Below are positions 1 to 6,818 of a stretch of DNA of 33,773 bases, piece by piece (position 1 is the stretch's first letter; the number at the start of each line of letters is the position of its first letter). The stretch spans positions 1 to 33,773 of the forward strand of contig JBAYHN010000004.1 in assembly GCA_041666125.1 (NCBI GenBank). The letters run 5' to 3'. A model generated the notes under the pieces. The model worked only from the letters and a program-made list of their open reading frames with translations, did not search any database and was not told where the DNA came from. Both the position numbers and the translations under genes were made by a program. This DNA comes from JBAYHN01 sp041666125 (lineage in GTDB: Bacteria > Patescibacteriota > Gracilibacteria > UBA1369 > UM-FILTER-53-11).

Positions 1-644
1 ATGGAATTGGCACGCACACATTAAAAATTCGCGGGAAAAAGAATCTTAGAGGCGCAACATATGTGATTCGCCCTGATTATCTGGAAGCCGGCACGCTAGT
101 TTGTGCTGCATCACTTTTGGCAGATAAAAGTGTGCTCATAAAAAACATAGTTCCTCGCGATTTAGACGCTTTTTGGAATTTATTGCGCGAAGTTGGCGTT
201 AAATTTGAACTTGGCAAACATGATGTGAAAATTTTTGGTTCAGGAAAACTAAAAGCCTGCAAACGTCTACAGACAAACGTTTTTCCAGGATTCCCAACGG
301 ATCTTCAACCGCCATTTGTTGTACTTTTAACTCAGGCAGCTGGAGAAAGCTACATTCACGAAGCACTTTTTGACGGCAGATTTAAATATTTCCCTGAACT
401 TGAAAGGATGGGAGCTAAAATAAAAGTTACAAATCCACATGAAGCAATCGTGACGGGTCCAACAAAATTAACCGCTCACGAAATAAAGAGCTGGGACATT
501 CGCGCGGGAGCTGCAATGATTCTTGCGGGGCTTATTGCAAAGGGAAAAACGGTCGTGACCGACATTAAATATATCGATCGCGGATACGAAAAGTTTGACG
601 AAAAATTAAGAAGTCTTGGCGCAGATATTTCCCGCGAGGCTTGA
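1..644 (+). CDS. murA: UDP-N-acetylglucosamine 1-carboxyvinyltransferase (MurA), 3' part
   Basis: MurA transfers enolpyruvate from PEP to UDP-GlcNAc, the first committed step of peptidoglycan synthesis in the cytoplasm. The gene is cut by the left window edge: the frame is open from base 3 and ends at a TGA at 642-644, leaving about 213 residues, roughly the C-terminal half of a ~420-residue enzyme. Recognisable family blocks are RPDYLEAGT, FPGFPTDLQPP (holding the conserved Asp that acts as acid/base in MurA), DIRAGAAMILAGL and IDRGYEKFDEKLRSLGA at the C-terminus. The active-site Cys/Asp loop would lie before the window. An ATG-like start inside the window is not the true start, because homology continues upstream of it. 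Its 3' end is overlapped on the other strand by the frame of the 476-1483 gene. Assignment is firm. Confidence 0.95.
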   Translation, partial: GIGTHTLKIRGKKNLRGATYVIRPDYLEAGTLVCAASLLADKSVLIKNIVPRDLDAFWNLLREVGVKFELGKHDVKIFGSGKLKACKRLQTNVFPGFPTDLQPPFVVLLTQAAGESYIHEALFDGRFKYFPELERMGAKIKVTNPHEAIVTGPTKLTAHEIKSWDIRAGAAMILAGLIAKGKTVVTDIKYIDRGYEKFDEKLRSLGADISREA

Positions 645-1483
645 GTTTTTATCGTCTCTACCCGGTTTTCGGAAATAACAATTTCAATTCTGCCATCAAT
701 GTCCGTGCGTATAATTTGCGAATTGATTTTTTGCAAACGCTCAATGGTTTCTTTGTGAGGATGCCCATAATCGTTGCTTTTTCCTACTGGAATGACACTC
801 AATTTCGGGCTTACCGCCTGCAAAAACTCCGCCGACGAACTTGTCTTGGACCCGTGGTGTCCAATTTTTAATATGTCCGATTTTAAATCAACATTTTGCG
901 CCAGAATTTGTTTTTCCGTTGAAAAATCTGCATCACCGGTTAATAAAATTTTTGTTCTTCCATAAATTATTTTTAAAACAATGGACGAACTGTTCACACT
1001 GCTGGAAACCGCCAAACTTTTCTTTAGCGGGGACATAAAGTCCATAAATAAGCCATTCTCGGGCTTTGTGTCCGAACTGGAATCTGCAATAAAAAGCGGA
1101 ATATTTTTCGCACGGACTTTTTTTAGAAACTTTTCCGACAGAAAATCTTTTTTAAAAACGCCGGAAACATAAACTTTATTTACCGTAAAACGATCAATCA
1201 CACTCAAAAAACCTTCGATATGGTCGCGATCGGCATGGGTTAGGACTGCAGTGTCTATTTTGTTGTCAAAGTAGGGCAGGGAGGCCTTTAATTCCTTTAA
1301 AACGGCATTGCCCGGGCCGGCATCAACCAAAATATTCTTGCCAAGCGGCGTGCGCACCAAAATTGCATCTCCCTGGCCAACATCTAAAAAATAAACATGC
1401 AAAAGCCCATCCGGCTTTGAGCCGGAGACAAGATAAACCAGCGTACTTAAACAGAAAAAAGCCCCGATGATAATTTTCTTCAC
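476..1483 (-). CDS. ComEC/Rec2-type metallo-beta-lactamase domain protein
   Basis: 335 residues beginning at a GTG. Residues 4-21 are a hydrophobic signal or anchor segment. The rest is the metallo-beta-lactamase domain seen at the C-terminus of the competence protein ComEC: FLDVGQGDA (32-40), metal site THADRDHIEG (82-91), LLTGDAD (180-186) and GHHGSKTSS (208-216). No ComEC membrane channel is present, so this is the stand-alone extracytoplasmic hydrolase form. Such domains are thought to cleave nucleic acid or phosphodiester substrates at the cell surface; substrate unknown here. The domain naturally ends near residue 270 (DGRIEIVIS). The last ~56 residues are encoded antisense to murA and look like loss of the original stop. 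It lies 53 bp behind the LPXTG surface protein on the same strand. Family assignment is strong; role is inference. Confidence 0.85.
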   Translation of the reverse strand: MKKIIIGAFFCLSTLVYLVSGSKPDGLLHVYFLDVGQGDAILVRTPLGKNILVDAGPGNAVLKELKASLPYFDNKIDTAVLTHADRDHIEGFLSVIDRFTVNKVYVSGVFKKDFLSEKFLKKVRAKNIPLFIADSSSDTKPENGLFMDFMSPLKKSLAVSSSVNSSSIVLKIIYGRTKILLTGDADFSTEKQILAQNVDLKSDILKIGHHGSKTSSSAEFLQAVSPKLSVIPVGKSNDYGHPHKETIERLQKINSQIIRTDIDGRIEIVISENRVETIKTQASREISAPRLLNFSSNFSYPRSIYLMSVTTVFPFAISPARIIAAPARMSQLFIS

Positions 1484-1505
1484 GGGACACTCTTAACACA
1501 CTTAG

Positions 1506-1542
1506 ATTAAAATTTTCTAAACTTTTTATGAACTTTTTATTT
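1506..1542 (-). repeat. AT-rich ~36-bp repeat, copy A
   Basis: Read on the minus strand this holds ataaaaagttc followed by ataaaaagttt and agaaaattttaat. A near-identical stretch occurs at 21449-21484 on the plus strand. Here it overlaps the stop codon of the surface-protein gene and ends about 23 bp before the GTG of the metallo-beta-lactamase gene. Function unknown. Confidence 0.6.
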
Positions 1543-2373
1543 CCTATTTTTCCTTCTTCTGTAAATTCCCGCAATGAGCGCAGTTAATCCCGCTGCCAAA
1601 ATTCCAGGACCTGTCTGTGGCAAGAAAATCGAAGTGAATGTACCTTTGCTTTCGTTACCGGAAGTATCTTTCGCAGTTACCTTAAATGTGTGCCATTTGC
1701 CCGCTTCTAGCCCCGAAACATCGTAACTTGCAGTCGTTCCGCCCAGAGATTTTCCGTCCGTTTTAAAAATCTTCACGCCGCGACCATCACTCTGATAAAC
1801 AACCTGATCGGCCAAATCTTTTGCGGTGTTTTTGCTGGCCATCCAAGTAAGCTCAACAATGTTATTTTGCGCATCTTTAATGCGAGAAACTAGTTTTGTA
1901 ACATCTTCCGGCGGAATTAAATCTTTTAATCCAGCCTGTGTGCCCGTCGCATTTACTATGCTGTTTTCTGTCATGGAATTCCCGGCGGCATCTTTAATCC
2001 CGGAAATTTTAATTTCATATTCCGTAACTGCTTGAGTTTCTGTTGTTACATAAGCCGTTTTGCCATCCACGCTCAAGCTTACATTTAAAACCGCCAATGC
2101 CTTGCTAGAAGCCTTATTTGTAATTATAAATTTACTTTTTGCATCTTCCGGCAAAACAATTGCTTCGGAAAAATTAACATTAAAAACATTTCCACTTTCC
2201 GAAGTTGCGCCCGTAATAAGAGGTGCAACTTTGTCATCGGTTGTAGGCTCCACAGTTCCCTCAACAGATGAAGCCCTAAGTTTTGCGCTTCCCTTAAACA
2301 TGCCCGTATCGGAAGTCCCGCTTATAATTGGATTCCCATTCATGTCTTGGACTTCAATTCCTGCAGTTAGCAA
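1537..2373 (-). CDS. LPXTG-anchored surface protein, C-terminal fragment after in-frame TAG
   Basis: This frame continues, without any frameshift, the gene ending at the TAG at 2386-2388; only four codons separate that stop from the TTG at 2373 used here as a nominal start. The fragment (278 aa) holds an SbsA-like Ig domain (about residues 48-145, with VNFSEAIVLPE), a fibronectin III-like domain (about 150-250, with DTSGNES) and a textbook sorting signal: LPQTG, a ~16-residue hydrophobic stretch and a basic RRRKNRK tail. A class A-type sortase would attach such a protein to peptidoglycan; none is in the window. An in-frame ATG exists at 2343, but I see no promoter or ribosome site that makes independent expression likely. 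Either a nonsense mutation, an assembly error, or readthrough joins the two parts. Confidence 0.75.
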   Translation of the reverse strand: MLTAGIEVQDMNGNPIISGTSDTGMFKGSAKLRASSVEGTVEPTTDDKVAPLITGATSESGNVFNVNFSEAIVLPEDAKSKFIITNKASSKALAVLNVSLSVDGKTAYVTTETQAVTEYEIKISGIKDAAGNSMTENSIVNATGTQAGLKDLIPPEDVTKLVSRIKDAQNNIVELTWMASKNTAKDLADQVVYQSDGRGVKIFKTDGKSLGGTTASYDVSGLEAGKWHTFKVTAKDTSGNESKGTFTSIFLPQTGPGILAAGLTALIAGIYRRRKNRK

Positions 2374-2385
2374 ATAATCGTCATT

Positions 2386-3066
2386 CTATTTTTGCGGTTC
2401 CACAGTCAAAATTACCGTTTTCCCGGTAGCATCGCGAGCATCCACTTCGGCTTTTTGCACGGCTAGTCGCGATTTATCAAGAACTTTTTCTATTTTAAAT
2501 GCGCTGGCCGGTTGCTCCATCGGAAGTTTTACAGCTTCGGAAAATATAACTTTAACGCTAATTACATCTTCTGACTTTACTTCTTTTATTTGTGGAGAAG
2601 CGCCGTCATCTGCAACTTGGCTAACAGTTAATCCCGATTGAGGAGTTGCGCTGGCTTCCGTTGCATAGCTCGCACTTTCATTGCCGGCGGCGTCTTTTGC
2701 AGTGATTGTAAAATAATATTTTTGACCGTTTGTAAGATTTTTTACGCCATAGCTATTTATGTTTCCGGTTACAGGAATAGATGGTAAGTCATAATCCGAA
2801 TCCGCTGACTTTACAGATTGTGTACCACGATAAATTTTATAACCCGTTACGCCAACATTGTCTGTGGCTTTGTCCCAAGTCAACAAAACCTCGGAATCAC
2901 CAGGTTGCGCTTTTAAATTTTCCACATCGGAAGGTTCCACCGCGTCCGCAGATACGGCAACATTTTGAGCCGAATCCGAACTTTGCGCATATATAAGCCC
3001 AGCACCCGAAGTGAGTAGTATGGAAATGCCTATAGTTGCCAAAAGTTTTGTATGTTTTTTATTCAT
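2386..3066 (-). CDS. LPXTG-anchored surface protein, N-terminal fragment (ends at in-frame TAG)
   Basis: The start is placed at the ATG at 3066, not the in-frame codon further upstream, because it begins a clean signal peptide (MNKKH..., hydrophobic core, cleavage around YAQSS) and sits ~22 nt behind a strong extended -10 box. The mature part has a fibronectin III-like domain (about residues 35-140; GYKIYRGTQS, YYFTITAKDAAGNES) and the first part of an SbsA-like Ig domain (VKVIFSEAVKLP). The frame stops at TAG directly after TVEPQK and resumes as NDDYLLTAGIEV, which reads as a normal continuation of the Ig domain. The joined product would be about 500 residues and cell-wall anchored, possibly an adhesin. 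Without readthrough this fragment would simply be secreted. Confidence 0.8.
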   Translation of the reverse strand: MNKKHTKLLATIGISILLTSGAGLIYAQSSDSAQNVAVSADAVEPSDVENLKAQPGDSEVLLTWDKATDNVGVTGYKIYRGTQSVKSADSDYDLPSIPVTGNINSYGVKNLTNGQKYYFTITAKDAAGNESASYATEASATPQSGLTVSQVADDGASPQIKEVKSEDVISVKVIFSEAVKLPMEQPASAFKIEKVLDKSRLAVQKAEVDARDATGKTVILTVEPQK

Positions 3067-3088
3067 AGTTGCAAAATTGCTTTTCGTA

Positions 3089-3118
3089 CTATTATACCAG
3101 TTATTTACCCTATTCCTC
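3089..3118 (-). promoter_or_regulatory. Promoter of the LPXTG surface protein
   Basis: On the minus strand: TTGAGG (3118-3113), 18 bp, TATAAT (3094-3089) preceded by TGG, i.e. an extended -10. Expected transcription start is near 3082, giving a leader of about 16 nt before the ATG at 3066. No Shine-Dalgarno sequence is visible in that leader. Confidence 0.75.
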
Positions 3119-3208
3119 AATTTAGTAATGTTGTCAAATTTACATAAACTGGTTTGATTTTCTGGGAGTGATAGGTGAGATTATGGAGTTAAATGTCAGT
3201 ATATCCCT

Positions 3209-3286
3209 CGCAGGATGCGGCGTTCTTTTGCCCTTATGCAAAAGCCGCCTCGCCCTCGGTTCCTGCCCGCTTGGCAGGAACCTGCG
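3209..3286. repeat. GC-rich multi-hairpin palindromic element
   Basis: Two hairpins lie inside an outer pairing in an otherwise AT-rich divergent intergenic region. Hairpin 1 pairs cttttgc (3225-3231) with gcaaaag (3238-3244), extended by gcgg/ccgc after a bulge. Hairpin 2 is a perfect 10-bp stem, ggttcctgcc (3258-3267) with ggcaggaacc (3273-3282). The outer cgcagg (3209-3214) can pair with cctgcg (3281-3286). There is no U-run, so it is not a typical terminator. It could be a REP-like repeat or a structured RNA. Confidence 0.5.
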
Positions 3287-3308
3287 TGAGTCCTGATTTG
3301 TAATAGAA

Positions 3309-3335
3309 TTACATGACTAGTTTTTCGGCTATACT
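3309..3335 (+). promoter_or_regulatory. Candidate promoter of the D-Ala-D-Ala dipeptidase gene
   Basis: TATACT at 3330-3335, with TTACAT at 3309-3314 and a short 15-bp spacer. The -10 box lies 15 bp before the ATG at 3351, matching the short leaders elsewhere in the window. The -35 assignment is weak. Confidence 0.4.
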
Positions 3336-3350
3336 GTAGTTGATCAGAAT

Positions 3351-4007
3351 ATGACTTTAGTTCAATACACTTCAGTAGAAATAAAGGAGAATAATGAGCC
3401 AATAGTGGATGCTTCAACACTCGGTTTTATTCTAGAACCAAAATATTTTAAACAAGGACTTTCTGCGGATTCTAGAATCTTTTTAAGAAAGGAAGTGGCG
3501 AAAAAATTACTAAAAATACAAAGTGAATTGCCAAATCTACGCTTTAAAATCTGGGATGCCTACCGATCCAGAGATGTTCAAAATAATATTTATAAAAAAT
3601 ATTGGGCTGAATTAAAAGCGGCACATATGGACTGGGATGATGAAAAACTTAAATTGGAAGTTGGGAAGTTCGTTTCGCCGCCATATCAAAAAGATAGAAT
3701 TCCGCCACATGCAACAGGTGGAGCAGTGGATTTAACGCTTATTGACGAGAATGGGAATGAATTGGATATGGGGACGGAGTTCGACTTTTTTGGACCCGAA
3801 GCGGGGTCGCTTTTTTACGAAATTGACAAAGATAAACCGGAAGTAACTAAAAATAGGAACATTTTACAGGAGGCCATGCAGGCGGAAGGTTTTACTTTAG
3901 ATCAGGATGAGTGGTGGCATTTTGATTTCGGAAATCAAATGTGGGCATTTAAAAGTGGCGAGCCATTTGCTTTTTACGGAGAAGTGACAGATGATTTTCT
4001 GGTATAA
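3351..4007 (+). CDS. D-alanyl-D-alanine dipeptidase, VanX/DdpX family
   Basis: A zinc peptidase of family M15D that hydrolyses the D-Ala-D-Ala dipeptide. The signature is complete: HATGGAVDLTL (residues 120-130, zinc ligands His120 and Asp127) and DEWWHFDF (186-193, catalytic Glu187 and zinc ligand His190). WDAYRSRDVQ (69-77) holds the Arg that is conserved in VanX. At 218 residues it is normal family length. It has no signal peptide, so it is cytoplasmic. No vanH, vanA or vanRS genes are nearby, so a role in D-Ala recycling or wall turnover is more likely than glycopeptide resistance. It is followed 15 bp later by argS on the same strand. Confidence 0.92.
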   Translation: MTLVQYTSVEIKENNEPIVDASTLGFILEPKYFKQGLSADSRIFLRKEVAKKLLKIQSELPNLRFKIWDAYRSRDVQNNIYKKYWAELKAAHMDWDDEKLKLEVGKFVSPPYQKDRIPPHATGGAVDLTLIDENGNELDMGTEFDFFGPEAGSLFYEIDKDKPEVTKNRNILQEAMQAEGFTLDQDEWWHFDFGNQMWAFKSGEPFAFYGEVTDDFLV

Positions 4008-4008
4008 T
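4000..4008 (+). promoter_or_regulatory. Extended -10 element of argS, overlapping the preceding stop codon
   Basis: TGGTATAAT, an extended -10 motif, spans the last codons and TAA of the dipeptidase gene. No good -35 is seen. Predicted start is near 4015, leaving an ~8-nt leader before argS at 4023. argS can therefore be transcribed on its own as well as by readthrough. Confidence 0.6.
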
Positions 4009-4022
4009 TCGAGTCAACGCAT

Positions 4023-5744
4023 ATGATTTTCGTTAAAGACAAAATAAAGGAATTGGTTGCGCAGGCCGTAAAAGCCAAGTTTCCTAGCGAAAAGCTGGAA
4101 ATTAAAATTGAATATCCAACGGCCGCGGCTCATGGGGATTATGCGTGTGCAATTGCGCTGGAATTGGTAAAAAAAGTTGGCAAAGCGCCAAAATTGATTG
4201 CGGAAGAAATTATTACAGCGATAAAAAAGCCAAACTGGATTAAAGAAATTACAATTGCGGGTCCTGGATTTATTAATTTTTTCCTGGCACCGGAATTTTT
4301 GTCTGAATTTTTGGAGGAAATAAAAAAACAGGGTGGGGAATTTGGAATCGGTGAAGAAAACTCAAAAAGAACTGTGGTGATTGATTTTTCGCAGCCAAAC
4401 ATCGCAAAACCGCTTGGAATACACCATCTTTTGTCCACTATAATCGGGCAGAGCTTATATAATATTCATAAATTTTTGGGATTTAAGACGGTTGGAATAA
4501 ATCACATTGGCGATTGGGGAACGCAATTTGGAAAACTTTCTTACGCATACAGAAAATGGGGAGATCAAAAAACTGTTGAGGCAAATCCAATTGCCGAACT
4601 TTTAAAATTATATGTGAAATTTCACGAGGAAGCGGAAAAAGATCCTGCACTTGAGGAAAACGGCAGGGCGGAATTTAAAAAACTTGAACAAGGCGACGCG
4701 GAAAATACAAAACTTTGGAGATGGTTTTGCGAAGTAAGTATGGAAGAAGTGCAGAAAACTTATGATTACCTTGGCGGAATTCATTTTGATTACACGCAGG
4801 GCGAAAGTTTTTATGAAGATAAAATGGCGCCGATTTTGGAGCGCGGAAAGGCGGAAAAGATTTTTGTAACGGGCAAAGAAGGTTCGTGGGTGGTGCAGTT
4901 TAAAGATGACAAATATCCGCCTTATTTGGTTCAGAAATCAGATGGCGCAACGCTTTATTCCACTCGAGATTTGGCGGCAATTGATTATCGCGAAAAGACA
5001 TGGCATCCAGAAAAGATTCTATATGTGGTGGATGTGGCGCAATCGCTGCATTTTCAGCAACTTTTTGAGACCGCCAAGCTGCTAAATTTGGCAAAAGCGG
5101 AGCTTACGCACGTTGTTTTTGGCAGAATGCAATTTAAAGATAAAAAAATGAGCACGAGGAAGGGAAATATCGTTTTGTTGGATGAGGTTTTGAAAGAATC
5201 TGTGGCCAAGGCGCGCACAATTGTGGAAGAGAAAAATCCGGATTTGAGCGAAGAAAAAAAGGCTGAAGTTGCGCATCAAGTTGGAGTTGGAGCCGTTAAA
5301 TATGCGGCACTTTCGCAAAATAGAACGACAAATATTATCTTTGATTGGGACAAAATGCTTTCGCTGGAGGGTAACAGCGCGCCATATTTGCAGTATGTTC
5401 ATGCGAGGGCGTGTTCGATTTTGAGGAAGGCAAAAGAGGCAGGGGCAGGAGAGGGGAAACAGGCAAAATATATTTTAAAAGAACCGCAGGAATTAAATTT
5501 GGCGCGACTTTTGCCGAAATTTCCAGAGGTTGTTTTGCTTGCGGCTCAAGAATTTAAACCAAATCTAATTACGACTTATTTATTTGAACTTGCCAGTAGT
5601 TTTAACGGATTTTATGCCGCAGTGCCGATTCTAAAGGGCGAGGCGGACGCAATTGAAGTGCGCCTAAAACTTGTGGAAGCGACGATTTTGACGCTCAAAA
5701 ACGGGCTTAAGCTACTCGGAATCGAAGCTCCGGAGGAAATGTAA
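4023..5744 (+). CDS. argS: Arginyl-tRNA synthetase
   Basis: Class I synthetase charging tRNA-Arg; 573 residues, normal length. Domains in order: N-terminal additional domain (about 1-85; YPTAAAHGDYACAIAL, GPGFINFFL), the Rossmann catalytic core with the HIGH-region block PNIAKPLGIHHLLSTIIG (125-142), NHIGDWGTQFG (160-170), KMSK-like loop KKMSTRKGN (374-382), and the C-terminal DALR anticodon-binding domain (about 450-573; NSAPYLQYVHAR begins the transition). In many ArgRS the HIGH site reads HVGH; here it reads GIHH, so the first His is replaced by Gly. It has its own extended -10 element inside the end of the previous gene, and ends 8 bp before the convergent transporter gene. Identification is certain. 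Confidence 0.97.
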   Translation: MIFVKDKIKELVAQAVKAKFPSEKLEIKIEYPTAAAHGDYACAIALELVKKVGKAPKLIAEEIITAIKKPNWIKEITIAGPGFINFFLAPEFLSEFLEEIKKQGGEFGIGEENSKRTVVIDFSQPNIAKPLGIHHLLSTIIGQSLYNIHKFLGFKTVGINHIGDWGTQFGKLSYAYRKWGDQKTVEANPIAELLKLYVKFHEEAEKDPALEENGRAEFKKLEQGDAENTKLWRWFCEVSMEEVQKTYDYLGGIHFDYTQGESFYEDKMAPILERGKAEKIFVTGKEGSWVVQFKDDKYPPYLVQKSDGATLYSTRDLAAIDYREKTWHPEKILYVVDVAQSLHFQQLFETAKLLNLAKAELTHVVFGRMQFKDKKMSTRKGNIVLLDEVLKESVAKARTIVEEKNPDLSEEKKAEVAHQVGVGAVKYAALSQNRTTNIIFDWDKMLSLEGNSAPYLQYVHARACSILRKAKEAGAGEGKQAKYILKEPQELNLARLLPKFPEVVLLAAQEFKPNLITTYLFELASSFNGFYAAVPILKGEADAIEVRLKLVEATILTLKNGLKLLGIEAPEEM

Positions 5745-5752
5745 TCTAAAAA

Positions 5753-6661
5753 TCAATTCGTCAGATTGTATTTTGTGAGTTCCGGATTAACTGAGGATCT
5801 TTTTACCGAAAAATAAATTCCAACCATCATTATTGCCACGCCTATCCACTGAGTTACAGATATAGATTCCTTAAAGACCACCGCCAAAATTAACAGGCTA
5901 AAAAGCGGAAATGTTTGGAAAAGTGAAATGGCTTTTGAGATATCCAGGCGCTTTAGACCTTCATACCAGACTATTTTTACGATGCTAAAAATCAAAACGC
6001 CATTTATTAAAATTAGCGGCCAGCCGATAGAAATTACATTTTTAAAATTAGTGCGCGGTTCTAGAATTAAAGAAAATCCAAGAATAAAAAGTCCGCCAAT
6101 GGCAAATCTTAAAAAAAGTATGATGGAAGGGGAGACGAGTTGTAGGGCTTTTTTTGAATAAAAATTGCCGATTGGATAAAGGATCGTGCTCAAAATTATA
6201 AGAATATCGCCCAAGTTAAGGCTAAATGCGCCATTGTATAAAATAAAAAGAGCTCCAAGAAAAACGCAGCCCGTACCCGCAATTTTGGCCCATGTCGTTT
6301 TTTCGCCAATAAAATGCGTAAAAATAAGCGTAAAAATTATTTCGGCCAACATCAATATGGATGTGTTTATCCCAGAGGTTTTGCTGGCGCCAATAAAAAA
6401 CAAAGTGTAGGGAATAATTACAATGCAAATGGCGACCATTAAGATTGGTTTGTATGCTTTGCGATTTAAAACTTCTCGCAGTGAGCCGCTCGCCAATGCA
6501 TAAATAAAACACGCAACGGCGGCCATAAGGATAGAAAAAGCGGCAAATGTTATTGGGGGCATAATGTGCCCGCCACGATTAACCAGAATGGGGAATAAGC
6601 CTTCGAATACAGCTGTGATGAGAACGCATATAACGCCAATTTTCTCGCGGGAATATTTCAT
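5753..6661 (-). CDS. EamA/DMT-family membrane transporter
   Basis: 302 residues with about ten hydrophobic segments arranged as two EamA repeats of five (about residues 8-137 and 150-287), typical of the drug/metabolite transporter superfamily. Characteristic short stretches are TFAAFSILMA near helix 2, GEKTTWAKIAGTGCVFLGA at the end of repeat one, and FKESISVTQWIGVAIMMVGIY at the end of repeat two. Substrates of this superfamily range from amino acids to nucleotides and cannot be read from sequence. It converges on argS with 8 bp between stops, so there is no room for a separate terminator. Confidence 0.88.
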   Translation of the reverse strand: MKYSREKIGVICVLITAVFEGLFPILVNRGGHIMPPITFAAFSILMAAVACFIYALASGSLREVLNRKAYKPILMVAICIVIIPYTLFFIGASKTSGINTSILMLAEIIFTLIFTHFIGEKTTWAKIAGTGCVFLGALFILYNGAFSLNLGDILIILSTILYPIGNFYSKKALQLVSPSIILFLRFAIGGLFILGFSLILEPRTNFKNVISIGWPLILINGVLIFSIVKIVWYEGLKRLDISKAISLFQTFPLFSLLILAVVFKESISVTQWIGVAIMMVGIYFSVKRSSVNPELTKYNLTN

Positions 6662-6671
6662 TTACAGGGCA

Positions 6672-6680
6672 ATTGTAGCA
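6672..6680 (-). promoter_or_regulatory. Extended -10 element of the EamA transporter
   Basis: Minus strand TGCTACAAT, 10 bp before the ATG at 6661. No convincing -35. It predicts a leader of only a few nucleotides. Confidence 0.45.
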
Positions 6681-6736
6681 TTACACTTAATCTAACCTGT
6701 AACTGTGAATTTTAAGACTCTCCAGAAGTAAAAATC

Positions 6737-6797
6737 GCGTGAATTTGTGTCACTTTTTGCTAAAATTCACGCTGTTTTGACATTTTAGCGTGAATTT
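6737..6797. repeat. Three operator-like repeats in front of the Fic gene
   Basis: gcgtgaattt occurs at 6737-6746, its exact inverse aaattcacgc at 6763-6772, and again gcgtgaattt at 6788-6797. The second and third copies form a perfect 11-bp inverted repeat (6763-6773 / 6787-6797). The third lies wholly inside the -35/-10 spacer of the Fic promoter, and the second ends 4 bp before the -35. The placement is that of a repressor operator. Confidence 0.75.
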
Positions 6798-6805
6798 GAT
6801 ATACT
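6777..6805 (+). promoter_or_regulatory. Promoter of the Fic-domain gene
   Basis: Consensus TTGACA at 6777-6782, a 17-bp spacer and TATACT at 6800-6805, preceded by TGA (extended -10). Predicted start ~6812, a leader of about 7 nt. A repressor on the spacer repeat would block polymerase. Confidence 0.85.
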
Positions 6806-6818
6806 GGCTGGTGAACTT

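Noticed and set aside
642..644. UGA read as Gly (Gracilibacteria/SR1 code)
   Set aside because: TGA ends murA at its expected C-terminus and forms the ATGA overlap at 26654-26657, so it is a stop here.
1323..1574. Minus-strand frame overlapping the start of the metallo-beta-lactamase gene
   Set aside because: It is an out-of-frame shadow; its ...KKFIKSLENF segment merely translates the AT-rich repeat, as does a frame at 21299-21502.
2386..2388. Amber (TAG) recoding as an explanation for the split surface protein
   Set aside because: TAG ends other genes cleanly (AttH-like gene at 9256, operon protein D at 22085), and no suppressor tRNA is visible.
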